Part shown: positions 7,394 through 15,604 of the stretch, one piece after another
How positions within the stretch are numbered: the first letter of the stretch is position 1
How the letters are laid out: the number at the start of each line of letters is the position of its first letter
Source of the DNA: Candidatus Colimonas fimequi
GTDB lineage: Bacteria; Bacillota; Clostridia; Peptostreptococcales; Anaerovoracaceae
DNA length: 22,349 bases
Direction: 5' to 3'
NCBI GenBank assembly: GCA_018065295.1
Contig: JAGHTQ010000050.1
Location: forward strand, 1-22,349
Made by a program: the position numbers and the translations under genes
Notes under the pieces: model-generated
Told to the model about the DNA's origin: nothing
The model's input: the letters and a program-made list of their open reading frames with translations, nothing else
Database searches by the model: none

Positions 7394-9769
7394 ATGAGGC
7401 AACTGCACTGTGAGTTTAATAGCGAAGATCAATTGCTGGCTAATTTGCTGGCATTTGAGTCGGATATAAATGGGGCGGCAAGTTATTATTTTCAGTTTTT
7501 TTCTGCAAATCTTAATGATAAATTACTAAACTCTGTTATTGAGAAAATTAAACGAGTATATCCTGATGCAACTATAATCGGGGCTACAACCGCGGGAAAT
7601 GTTGTGAATTCTGCAAGCACATCAGATGTGTCTATCACTTTAAATATTTTTGAGGATGAGACATCTCGATTCGAAATTATTCAGTACGATTTCGCAACTA
7701 TGGGCATGGACGAGATAGGAAGTAAGGTTAAGCAGGAAGCAGAGAAACGATCATGGGTAAAAGCCATTGAGATTTATCACACTGTGGCTAAAGTATCAAC
7801 GTCCACACTTTGCGATGCAATGTCAGAAATAGACACAGACATCGCAGTCTTCGGAGGAATTGTGTGTAGCCCAGATCTTGCAAGTTCAGAGTCATATATA
7901 TATTCCGATGGTTATGGAATGTGTGATAACGGGTTGCTATGTTTACTCTTAGGTGGCGATAATCTGCATATTGAAGCTAGAAAAATCAGCGGATGGAAGC
8001 CTATTGGAAGAACCTTTAGAGTTACCAGATCAAGAGAAAATGTGCTCTACGAACTCAGCGGTATTCCTGCATACGAGGTGTATCAGAGATACCTTAATAT
8101 TAGAAATGATGAAAATTTCTTTATTAATGCTCTCGAGTTTCCAATCATGTACGAGCATAACAACACGACTATTATTAGAGCTTCAGCAGAGAGTAATGAT
8201 GACGGCTCTATTAGAATGTCGTCCAACATTGAAGAAGGGTCCATTGTAAGATTGTCGTATGGTGAACCAAACACGATTGTCAAAAGTGTGCAAGAAGGCA
8301 GCTTGCAGATTAAAGATTTTCAGCCGCAGGCTCTTCATATATTCACATGTGCTGCGCGCAAAACCTTCTGGGATGGGTATGATCCGGCATATGAGCTTAA
8401 GGCGCTTAAGTCTATATGCAGCGGTTCGGGATTCTTCTCACATGGAGAATTCCTTAGAGAGCATGATCTTATAAACCAGCACAATCTGACACTTGTTATC
8501 GCATATCTGCGCGAGGGAGAGAAACAAGAATTTGCAGAGCAATATGCTGGTGAGAATGAACTTGATGTTCTGAACACAAAATTGCCGCTGGCTGCAAGAA
8601 TGGCAACGTTTATTAGAGAAACTTCATATGAGCTTGAGCAGATTAATAGCCATCTTGAAGTTATGAACCAACAGCTGCAGGGCGTCGTAACAAAAGATTC
8701 GCTCACGGGTCTTGACAATAGGCTAGCATTCGATGAGATGATGAATAATATTGCCTCTGATGTAAGAGCTGACGCAGGATGGACTATGTATATGTTTGAC
8801 GTTAACGGTCTTAAATATATCAACGATACATTCGGACATCTTGCTGGTGACGAACTGATTGTATCAGCCGCAAATATAATAAAAGAGTCCTTTGGCGATG
8901 CAGGGCATTATTATAGAATTGGCGGAGATGAGTTTGTAGCACTTGTCAATGCGTCGACTAGGGAACTGAAGGATTATGATGACAAGCTTGAGGATTGTCT
9001 ACGAAAGTGCAATAAAGAGTCACTGTATAGATTATCCATGGCTATTGGTCAAAGTAAGCTAATCGACAATTTCGGTAACCGCAAGTCTATTTCTAATTGG
9101 AAGATGGACGCGGACCTGAGCATGTATAGGAGTAAATCACTATCTCGCAAAGAGCGACGTTCCGGAAGAGATGAGAATCTCCAGCAACTTATAGCATGTC
9201 TGATATCCGTAGAGGAAGCTAAAGACCCATACACCGCATACCACTCAGACAGAGTGTGCTGTATTGCCAAGCTTCTTGCCAAGCAGCTTGGGCTTACTGA
9301 AGAATCCATTGATGTTATCGCCGATGCAGCGGCCCTTCATGACATCGGTAAGGTAGGCATAAGTGATTCTGTATTGCTTAAGCCGGGAAAACTTACGGAT
9401 AATGAATTCGAACAGATTAAAGAACATCCGATTATTGGAGCTAGGATTCTAATGCAGTCAAACTATATGCAGGATATTGTACAGATTGTTCTTCATCATC
9501 ATGAGAGATATGACGGCAAAGGATATCCGGATGGCATAGAAGGGAGCGATATTCCAATTGGGGCAAGAATTATTGCATTGGCGGATTCTATCGATGCAAT
9601 GTCAAGTAAGAGAATATATAGAAATGCAATCCCACTAGATAAATGTCGTGATGAGATTTTAGCCAATGTTGGCAAGATGTATGATCCGGCAATTGCAAGA
9701 ATTGCAATAAATAGTTGGGATGAAATAGAACGCATAATAATGGAGCATCCTAAATATATAATCAAATAA
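7394..9769 (+). CDS. FIST sensor - GGDEF - HD-GYP cyclic-di-GMP protein
   Basis: The frame is open from ATG 7367, but ATG 7394 is preferred because AAGGGAG (7379-7385) lies 8 bp before it. The 791-residue product has an N-terminal FIST module (roughly residues 15-360; ATIIGATTAGN and AVFGGIVCSP are typical FIST_N segments), a short coiled linker, a GGDEF domain with intact active-site GGDEF at 510-514, and an HD-GYP domain with HD at 649-650, HHE at 701-703 and GYP at 710-712. FIST domains are proposed to sense small molecules such as amino acids. One chain can therefore in principle make and degrade c-di-GMP under a ligand input. No RxxD inhibitory site precedes GGDEF. No membrane segment seen. 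Codon use is more AT-rich than in the metabolic neighbours, consistent with low expression. Confidence 0.9.
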   Translation: MRQLHCEFNSEDQLLANLLAFESDINGAASYYFQFFSANLNDKLLNSVIEKIKRVYPDATIIGATTAGNVVNSASTSDVSITLNIFEDETSRFEIIQYDFATMGMDEIGSKVKQEAEKRSWVKAIEIYHTVAKVSTSTLCDAMSEIDTDIAVFGGIVCSPDLASSESYIYSDGYGMCDNGLLCLLLGGDNLHIEARKISGWKPIGRTFRVTRSRENVLYELSGIPAYEVYQRYLNIRNDENFFINALEFPIMYEHNNTTIIRASAESNDDGSIRMSSNIEEGSIVRLSYGEPNTIVKSVQEGSLQIKDFQPQALHIFTCAARKTFWDGYDPAYELKALKSICSGSGFFSHGEFLREHDLINQHNLTLVIAYLREGEKQEFAEQYAGENELDVLNTKLPLAARMATFIRETSYELEQINSHLEVMNQQLQGVVTKDSLTGLDNRLAFDEMMNNIASDVRADAGWTMYMFDVNGLKYINDTFGHLAGDELIVSAANIIKESFGDAGHYYRIGGDEFVALVNASTRELKDYDDKLEDCLRKCNKESLYRLSMAIGQSKLIDNFGNRKSISNWKMDADLSMYRSKSLSRKERRSGRDENLQQLIACLISVEEAKDPYTAYHSDRVCCIAKLLAKQLGLTEESIDVIADAAALHDIGKVGISDSVLLKPGKLTDNEFEQIKEHPIIGARILMQSNYMQDIVQIVLHHHERYDGKGYPDGIEGSDIPIGARIIALADSIDAMSSKRIYRNAIPLDKCRDEILANVGKMYDPAIARIAINSWDEIERIIMEHPKYIIK

Positions 9770-9773
9770 TAAT

Positions 9774-9799
9774 ACCCGGTACATTGATATGTACCGGGT
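9774..9799. terminator. bidirectional terminator between convergent genes
   Basis: ACCCGGTACAT / ATGTACCGGGT (9774-9784 with 9789-9799) with a four-base loop sits between the stop codons of the GGDEF gene (+) and purC (-). The T tract is better on the plus strand. Confidence 0.85.
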
Positions 9800-9809
9800 T
9801 TCTTGTTTC

Positions 9810-10679
9810 TTACAGTTCCTTGCCAGTAAGCAGCTTGTATGCTTCCTTGTACTTAGCAATTGTCTTGTCGATTACTTCCTGTGGGAGGTTGTAGTCGCTG
9901 TCTGGGTTAGCCAGGAGCCAGTCTCTTACGAACTGCTTGTCGTATGATGGCTGTGACTTGCCAGGTTCATAACCTTCCAGTGGCCAGAAACGTGAGCTGT
10001 CTGGTGTGAGAACTTCATCGCCCAGAACCAGAGTGCCGTTCTCGTCAAGACCGAATTCGAACTTAGTGTCAGCGATGATGATACCCTTGCTCAGAGCATA
10101 TTCAGCGCACTTCTTGTATACGTTGATTGTAGCGTTTCTAACTTCTTCAGCAAGAGCAGCGCCTCTGCCAGGATATGCCTTCTCAAGAACATCGATGCTC
10201 TCTTCGTATGAGATGTTGATGTCGTGATCGCCGATTTCAGCCTTAGTGCTTGGTGTGTAAATTACTTCTGGAAGCTTGTCTGATTCCTGCAGTCCTTCTG
10301 GAAGCTTGATACCGCATACTGTTCCGTCATTCTTGTATGACTTCCAGCCTGAACCTGTGATGTAACCACGAACGATGCATTCTACTGGCAGCATGTCCAG
10401 CTTCTTGCACATAGTTGCCTTCTTCTGGAACTTCTCCTGCTGGAAGAATTCTGGCATCTCAGCGTTGTCGCAAGTGATCAGGTGGTTAGGAATGATATCT
10501 GATGTGAAATCAAACCAGAACTTAGACATCTGAGTCAGCACTGCGCCCTTGTCTGTAATGATGTTCTTCAGGATTACGTCGAATGCTGAAATTCTATCTG
10601 TTGCAACCATGATGAGAGCGTCATCAAGGTCATAAATTTCTCTTACTTTACCTTCCTTAAATGGTGTGTATTCCTTCAT
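9810..10679 (-). CDS. purC: phosphoribosylaminoimidazole-succinocarboxamide synthase
   Basis: SAICAR synthetase joins aspartate to CAIR in step eight of purine synthesis. The 289-residue protein starts KEYTPFKEGKVREIYDL and contains VATDRISAFDV, VECIVRGYITGSGWKSY, IIADTKFEFG and GDEVLTPDSSRFW, all diagnostic segments (ATP loop, CAIR and aspartate sites). Length is typical of the single-domain 290-300 residue form. The start is fixed by GGAGGT on the minus strand. It stands alone here, apart from any other pur gene, with its own promoter at 10722-10750; the leader of about 35 nt leaves no room for a purine riboswitch. Confidence 0.95.
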   Translation of the reverse strand: MKEYTPFKEGKVREIYDLDDALIMVATDRISAFDVILKNIITDKGAVLTQMSKFWFDFTSDIIPNHLITCDNAEMPEFFQQEKFQKKATMCKKLDMLPVECIVRGYITGSGWKSYKNDGTVCGIKLPEGLQESDKLPEVIYTPSTKAEIGDHDINISYEESIDVLEKAYPGRGAALAEEVRNATINVYKKCAEYALSKGIIIADTKFEFGLDENGTLVLGDEVLTPDSSRFWPLEGYEPGKSQPSYDKQFVRDWLLANPDSDYNLPQEVIDKTIAKYKEAYKLLTGKEL

Positions 10680-10721
10680 AAATCTACCTCCGCGAGTTGT
10701 TTCTTAACAAATTGACACATT

Positions 10722-10750
10722 ATTATAACATCATAATTGGGTGATGGCAA
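10722..10750 (-). promoter_or_regulatory. sigma-A promoter for purC
   Basis: On the minus strand TTGCCA (10745-10750) and TATAAT (10722-10727) are spaced exactly 17 bp, giving a start near 10715 and a leader of about 35 nt. Confidence 0.75.
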
Positions 10751-10809
10751 ATGTGTTGGAATTTATGTGGTTTTGAATATGTTTTTTTATGTATACATTC
10801 CGGCCTTAA

Positions 10810-10838
10810 TTGACTATTGTATACGATTATTGTATATT
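10810..10838 (+). promoter_or_regulatory. sigma-A promoter for the tetR-ALDH-ADH-lyase-malic enzyme operon
   Basis: TTGACT (10810-10815) and TATATT (10833-10838) with 17-bp spacing. A GTATAC palindrome lies in the spacer (10819-10824) and another upstream (10789-10798), candidate regulator contacts. Confidence 0.7.
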
Positions 10839-10850
10839 TATAACACAAAG

Positions 10851-10864
10851 GTAATCAAGATTAC
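10851..10864. promoter_or_regulatory. candidate TetR autoregulatory operator
   Basis: GTAATC-AA-GATTAC is a perfect 14-bp dyad located about 6 to 20 bp downstream of the expected transcription start, a typical place for a repressor roadblock before a self-regulated tetR gene. Confidence 0.45.
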
Positions 10865-10919
10865 TTTACGAATATATAATGTAGGTAATTGCGATGAAGT
10901 TAAGATTAAGAGGAGGCTT

Positions 10920-11576
10920 ATGAATACTAATTTAAGTAGGAAACGTGATTATATTAGAATCACGGGAGAGATTCTTAATAACGAAGGCAGAGAAGGAATC
11001 AGCATTAGAAGAATTGCCAATGAAGCTGGCTGTTCAAGTGCCGTTCTGTACAAGCATTTTCAGAACCTTGACCACCTGATTAAATTGGCATCAGTTCAGT
11101 TCCTTGAACCTTACATGCATCAGATGAGCATCGAGTCAGCTCGCGGAGAACTGACACCGATTCAGCTTAATCTGATACTTTGGAAGAGATTCCTGGATGA
11201 AGCGTTCAAGAAGAAGGACTACTATGAGATGATGTTCATAAGTACTGATAAGGACATCCTCAAGAGCTGCGTTGAAGAGTATTACAGAATCTTCAGCGAA
11301 GAGCTGGATGAGGTTGACCCTATATCAGAGAACATTCTGTTTAGTAACAGCTTGCAGGAGAGAGAGTATACTCGACTTAAGCAGGCGGCTGAGCAGGGCC
11401 TGATTGGAGAACAGGAAGCATACGATCTGAGTGTACTGGGTGAAGCTATTTTCGCAGGAAGACTGACACAGTTTGATGATGGCGAGGACCCAGTTAAGGC
11501 GGCAGATGAATGCTATGGACTGATCTTCAGTCTTTATACTAAGTACGTTAATCCAGAAACTAAACTGGATATATAG
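10920..11576 (+). CDS. TetR-family transcriptional regulator
   Basis: The open frame extends back to 10737, but that would run through the promoter; ATG 10920 has AGGAGG at 10911-10916 and begins at the usual point before the DNA-binding domain. The 218-residue protein has the TetR helix-turn-helix in residues 10-55 (ITGEILNNEGREGISIRRIANEAG, then CSSAVLYKHFQNLDHL). The C-terminal domain is helical with an unassigned ligand pocket. The aldehyde dehydrogenase gene begins 15 bp after its stop, so regulator and catabolic genes share one transcript. A likely autorepressor released by the pathway substrate or intermediate. Confidence 0.9.
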   Translation: MNTNLSRKRDYIRITGEILNNEGREGISIRRIANEAGCSSAVLYKHFQNLDHLIKLASVQFLEPYMHQMSIESARGELTPIQLNLILWKRFLDEAFKKKDYYEMMFISTDKDILKSCVEEYYRIFSEELDEVDPISENILFSNSLQEREYTRLKQAAEQGLIGEQEAYDLSVLGEAIFAGRLTQFDDGEDPVKAADECYGLIFSLYTKYVNPETKLDI

Positions 11577-11591
11577 CGAAAGGAGTTAGGA

Positions 11592-13088
11592 ATGAGCAAC
11601 TATACACCAAAACTTGAATGGGCTAAGGAATGGCTTAAGGAAACTAAGAAGCCTTACATCAATGGCCAGTTTATCGAACCACACGGTCCAGTAATGGAAT
11701 CAATCAACCCTGCAACTTGCGAAGTTATCGGACACATCGCAACTTGCACAGAAGAAGACGTTAACGCAGCAGTAGCTGCAGCTAGAGAAGCATTCGACAA
11801 CGGTCCTTGGACAAAGGGCATCAGCCACAAGGAGAGAGGCGTTATCATGCGCAAGATGGCACAGGTTATCAGAGATCACGTTGAAGAAATCGCTACTCTC
11901 GAAGCACTGGATAATGGTAAGACATTCCCAGAAGGTGTTGAAGATACAATCAACGTAGCAGACTTCCTGGACTACTATTCAGGTTGGGCTGACAAGTACT
12001 ATGGCGAAGTTAACCCAGTAGGTGGCGACTTCATGTCATACACAGTTCGTGAACCTATCGGTGTTTGCGGATGTATCGTTCCTTGGAACTATCCAATGGA
12101 CATGGCTGGATACAAGATGGGTCCTGCTCTTGCAATGAGAAACACTATCGTATTCAAGTCATCAAGCAGCACAATGCTGTCAATGCTTAGAACAACAGAG
12201 CTGTTCCACGAAGCAGGTCTGCTTCCTCCAGGCGTATTCAACCTGATCACAGGTCCTGGTAGAATCGGTACTTACCTGACTAAGCACATGGACGTAGACA
12301 AGATCGCATTCACAGGTTCAACAGAAGTTGGCCTCCAGCTGATCCACGACTCAGCAGATTCAAACATGAAGCACGTTTCACTGGAACTGGGCGGCAAGTC
12401 CCCTAACATCATCTTCGATGACTATCCAGATCTTGACTGGGCTATCGAGAGATCATTCGTAGCAATGTTCTACGGTAAGGGCGAGAAGTGCTCAGAACCT
12501 ACTAGACTTCTTGTTCAGAGAACAATTTATGACAGAGTTCTTGAAGGTCTCGTAGACTACGCTAACAAGAACTGGAAGGTTGGCGACCCATTCGACCCAA
12601 CAGTAACTCAGGGCGCACAGGTTAACAAGGCGCAGTTCGATAGAATCATGAACTACATCGAAATCGGTAAGGAAGAAGGCGCTAGACTGATCCTCGGTGG
12701 TGACAGAAACGTTGAAGGAACAAACGCTAACGGTTACTTCATTAACCCAACAATCTTCGCAGACTGTACAAACGACATGAGAATCTGCCAGGAAGAAATC
12801 TTCGGACCTGTTCTCGCAGTAATCCCATTCGACACTGAAGAAGAAGCTGTTGCAATCGCTAACGATACAACTTATGGCCTTGGCGCAGGTTTCTGGACTG
12901 GCGACGTTTCAAGAACTCAGAGAGTTGCTAACCAGCTGCAGGCAGGACAGATCTTCATCAACAAGTATGGTTGCTATGAACATACAAGCCCATTCGGCGG
13001 CTACAAGATGAGTGGCTGGGGAATGGAATGCGGACACCTTTCACTTGACCTCTACACTAAGAGAAAGTCAATCTGGTACGCATATTAA
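11592..13088 (+). CDS. NAD(P)-dependent aldehyde dehydrogenase (betaine-aldehyde dehydrogenase-like)
   Basis: This 498-residue enzyme oxidises an aldehyde to the acid. Catalytic residues are visible: Asn166 in PWNYP, Lys189, Glu265 in LELGGK, and the nucleophile Cys300 in GEKCSEPTR. The FTGSTEVG cofactor-loop motif is at 240-247, and QEEIFGPV is present near the C-terminus. Length is that of classical tetrameric ALDHs. The usual KPSE after the cofactor lysine reads KSSS, so the glutamate that normally contacts the NAD ribose is absent. It follows tetR by 15 bp with an AAGGAG ribosome binding site. The alcohol dehydrogenase downstream could supply its aldehyde. Substrate unknown; strongly biased codons suggest high expression. 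Confidence 0.93.
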   Translation: MSNYTPKLEWAKEWLKETKKPYINGQFIEPHGPVMESINPATCEVIGHIATCTEEDVNAAVAAAREAFDNGPWTKGISHKERGVIMRKMAQVIRDHVEEIATLEALDNGKTFPEGVEDTINVADFLDYYSGWADKYYGEVNPVGGDFMSYTVREPIGVCGCIVPWNYPMDMAGYKMGPALAMRNTIVFKSSSSTMLSMLRTTELFHEAGLLPPGVFNLITGPGRIGTYLTKHMDVDKIAFTGSTEVGLQLIHDSADSNMKHVSLELGGKSPNIIFDDYPDLDWAIERSFVAMFYGKGEKCSEPTRLLVQRTIYDRVLEGLVDYANKNWKVGDPFDPTVTQGAQVNKAQFDRIMNYIEIGKEEGARLILGGDRNVEGTNANGYFINPTIFADCTNDMRICQEEIFGPVLAVIPFDTEEEAVAIANDTTYGLGAGFWTGDVSRTQRVANQLQAGQIFINKYGCYEHTSPFGGYKMSGWGMECGHLSLDLYTKRKSIWYAY

Positions 13089-13099
13089 TAGAAATCCAG

Positions 13100-13125
13100 G
13101 GTGTCAGTGCCTTGGCACTGACACC
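13100..13125 (+). other. intercistronic hairpin without T tract
   Basis: GGTGTCAGTGCC / GGCACTGACACC (13100-13111 with 13114-13125) is a perfect 12-bp stem with a TT centre, 12 bp after the ALDH stop. No T run follows, so it is not a standard terminator; it may protect or process the mRNA and set different levels of the two enzymes. Confidence 0.7.
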
Positions 13126-13178
13126 AGAACATTTATATGAGCATTATTCTTTATGTATAAGAAATAGGAGAAACGACT

Positions 13179-14297
13179 ATGAAAATGAAAGCAGCTGTAA
13201 TGGAAGCAGTAAATCAGCCATTAGTTATCAAGGAAATGGAACTGGACGAACCTAAGTCAAACGAAGTACTGGTTAAGATCCTGGCTACAGCAGTATGTCA
13301 CAGTGACCTTAACGGTCTTGAAGACGATACAGCTCCACTGCCAATGATCCTCGGTCACGAAGCTTGCGGTCTTGTTGTTAAGACTGGTGACAGCGTTAAG
13401 ACTTGTAAGGTTGGCGATAAGGTTGTTCACAGCTGGGACCCAGCATGTGGAACTTGCCCATACTGCAGAACTGGTAAGACTCACCTTCGCGAATCAGCAT
13501 TCGGTCCAATGTGCGGTGGTACTCTTCTTGATGACACTTCAAGACTTCACACAACTGATGGTGGTGACGCATATCACTACTCACTGCTCTCAACATTTGC
13601 TGAATATACAGTAGTTCCAGCTATGAGCTGCGTTCCTGTACCTGACGATATGCCAGCTGCACAGGCTTGCATGATCGGTTGCGGCGTTGCAACAGGTTAC
13701 GGTGCTGCAGTTAAGGCTGCTAAGGTTGAACCTGGTTCATCAGTAGCAGTATTTGGTCTTGGCGGCGTTGGTACTAACGCAATCCAGGGCGCTAAGCTGG
13801 CAGGCGCAAGCACAATCATCGCTTGCGACATCAAGGACAAGAACCTTGAGAAGGCTAAGGAATATGGTGCAACTCACACTGTAAATACACTTAAGGTTAA
13901 CGCTCCAGAAGCAATCGCAGAGATTTGCGAAGGTATCGGTTGTGACTACGCTATCGACTGTACTGGCAACACTATGGTTGGTGCTATGGCTTACGAAAGT
14001 ATCCGTAAGGGCGGCACAGCAGTTGTTATCGGCGCATACCCTGGCGACGGCAAGCTGACTCTTCCTGCAGGTGGCTTCCACAGAACAGCTAAGGTTCTGA
14101 GAGGTTCATTCTACGGCGACGTTAACCCATTCGACGATTTCCCTAAGATTGCACAGATGTACATGGATGGCAAGTATGACCTTGACAGCCTGATCATCGA
14201 GAAGATCGACCTGGAAGACATCAACAAGGCATTCGATGCGTTCCACGATCCTAACGGCAACAACATGGGTAGATACATCATCACTTTTGAAGAATAA
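13179..14297 (+). CDS. zinc-dependent alcohol dehydrogenase, class III-like
   Basis: This 372-residue medium-chain dehydrogenase converts an alcohol to an aldehyde or the reverse. Catalytic zinc ligands are in CHSDLNG (Cys near residue 40), GHEACG (His-Glu) and the later MIGCGV cysteine. The cofactor fold FGLGGVGTNAIQGAKLAG is intact, followed by an Asp in IACDIKD that favours NAD. The structural zinc site has Cys90, Cys93 and Cys96, but the fourth position (residue 104) is Arg, encoded CGC where TGC would give Cys. The start has an AGGAG site about 10 bp before ATG. It lies between ALDH and a lyase in the same operon. Confidence 0.92.
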   Translation: MKMKAAVMEAVNQPLVIKEMELDEPKSNEVLVKILATAVCHSDLNGLEDDTAPLPMILGHEACGLVVKTGDSVKTCKVGDKVVHSWDPACGTCPYCRTGKTHLRESAFGPMCGGTLLDDTSRLHTTDGGDAYHYSLLSTFAEYTVVPAMSCVPVPDDMPAAQACMIGCGVATGYGAAVKAAKVEPGSSVAVFGLGGVGTNAIQGAKLAGASTIIACDIKDKNLEKAKEYGATHTVNTLKVNAPEAIAEICEGIGCDYAIDCTGNTMVGAMAYESIRKGGTAVVIGAYPGDGKLTLPAGGFHRTAKVLRGSFYGDVNPFDDFPKIAQMYMDGKYDLDSLIIEKIDLEDINKAFDAFHDPNGNNMGRYIITFEE

Positions 14298-14334
14298 AAT
14301 ATTTCAGACAGAATAGCATTAGACTAGAGGAGAA

Positions 14335-15591
14335 ATGATGGAGACTGAAATTCTGTACGGGGAACAAACCATACTTACAGCCAAGAACATGACGTTCACT
14401 GACTGGAAGTTGAAACATTTCCCGGAATTTATAGATGCAGCTCTGAATATCAAGGCAGCTTGTGCGATAGCTAACTATCGCGCAGGACTGCTTAGCGAAG
14501 AGAAGAAGGATGCCATCGTAGCAGCTTGTGAAGAACTGAGATTGGGCAAGTACCGTAGTCAGTTCATCGTAGACGTATTCCACGGCGGCGGCGGAATCGG
14601 CATCAATATGAACTTTAATGAAGTAATTGCCAACAAGGCCGGACACGGTGTGAAGGCTGTTGACGATGTTAATATGTCACAGTCAACTTCAGACTTCTGC
14701 CATACTGCAATGCGTGTTGCGCTTATATATAGCTCAAGATCACTGCTTAGAGTTCTGAAGCACTTATCAGAAACAGTTGGCGAGAAGATAAAAGAATTCG
14801 AGCCATACACAACAATTGCCAGAACATGCTGGCAGGATGGAATGCAGGTTCCTGCAGATTCCATTCTCATTGGACTTCAGATGGCACTGGACAAGAAAAT
14901 AGAAACATTCGAATCAGTTATCTCAGATCTTTATTGGGAGAACATGGGATACACAGTTATCGGAACTGGTACAGGCGCACCTCAGGAATATAAGGATGAA
15001 ATCGAACAGGCACTGGTTGATTATCTCAAGCTGCCTCTTAAGATTACTCAGAGACCTTATGTTCATGCCCAGTATCCATATGATCTGGTTGACGTATCAT
15101 CACAGATCAAGATGATTTCAGGTATCCTGGCTAAGTTTGCCAAGGACGTTCGTATCCTGACATCAGGTCCAGAAACTGGCCTGCATGAATGGGATATCCC
15201 AGCAGTTCAGAAGGGTTCATCATTCTTCCCTGGTAAAGTTAATCCGGTAGTTCCTGAAGCTATGATTCAGTGTGACCTGCTCATTTCATGTCATGACTCA
15301 GTTATGCAAAATGCATTATCAATGGGTGAAATGCACCTCAATGTATGGGAAGAGCTTATGGGCTTCCTGCTTCTTGAGAATGTACGTTGGCTTAGACGTG
15401 CAGCAAGAAAATTTGATGAAACTTGCGTATCAGGAATTGCATTAAATCACGAAGTGATCGAGAAGTACGCTAACGCAGGCATTCCACTTATCGTTAAGTA
15501 TAAGGAAGAGTATGGTTACGAGAGACTTTCTGACAGAATCAAGAAGGAAGGACTCAAAGAAGTTGTAGCATCTTTAAAAGAGAATAAATAA
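14335..15591 (+). CDS. aspartase/fumarase-superfamily lyase with altered substrate site
   Basis: This 418-residue protein (two adjacent ATGs; the second, 14338, has the better spacing from AGAGGAG at 14326-14332) belongs to the fumarase/aspartase/carboxymuconate lactonising superfamily. It retains the swivel loop with catalytic serine, GSSFFPGKVNP (294-304, with Lys301 and Asn303), although the signature Met is Phe298. Substrate-binding segments differ from aspartase and fumarase: GTSTN becomes GIGIN (87-91), QSTND becomes QSTSD (116-120), and the TH pair becomes TC (164-165). It is 45-50 residues shorter than aspartase. It probably eliminates ammonia or another leaving group from a non-standard substrate. 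Encoded between an alcohol dehydrogenase and malic enzyme; 13 bp before the latter. Confidence 0.85.
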   Translation: MMETEILYGEQTILTAKNMTFTDWKLKHFPEFIDAALNIKAACAIANYRAGLLSEEKKDAIVAACEELRLGKYRSQFIVDVFHGGGGIGINMNFNEVIANKAGHGVKAVDDVNMSQSTSDFCHTAMRVALIYSSRSLLRVLKHLSETVGEKIKEFEPYTTIARTCWQDGMQVPADSILIGLQMALDKKIETFESVISDLYWENMGYTVIGTGTGAPQEYKDEIEQALVDYLKLPLKITQRPYVHAQYPYDLVDVSSQIKMISGILAKFAKDVRILTSGPETGLHEWDIPAVQKGSSFFPGKVNPVVPEAMIQCDLLISCHDSVMQNALSMGEMHLNVWEELMGFLLLENVRWLRRAARKFDETCVSGIALNHEVIEKYANAGIPLIVKYKEEYGYERLSDRIKKEGLKEVVASLKENK

Positions 15592-15604
15592 TAGGAGAAT
15601 AGTA

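Noticed and set aside
8335..8823. 162-codon antisense frame inside the FIST-GGDEF gene
   Set aside because: It lies wholly opposite conserved domains and has low-complexity Ser-rich translation typical of a shadow frame.
10680..10721. Purine riboswitch before purC
   Set aside because: The predicted leader is about 35 nt, too short for the aptamer.
10737..10919. N-terminal extension of the second TetR protein, open from 10737
   Set aside because: It would be translated through the promoter at 10810-10838, has no ribosome binding site, and adds 61 residues foreign to the TetR family.
14335..15591. Argininosuccinate or adenylosuccinate lyase
   Set aside because: The VDVFHGGGG-x-NMN-x-NEV and NMSQSTS segments align with the aspartase/fumarase branch, and no arginine or purine partner gene is adjacent.
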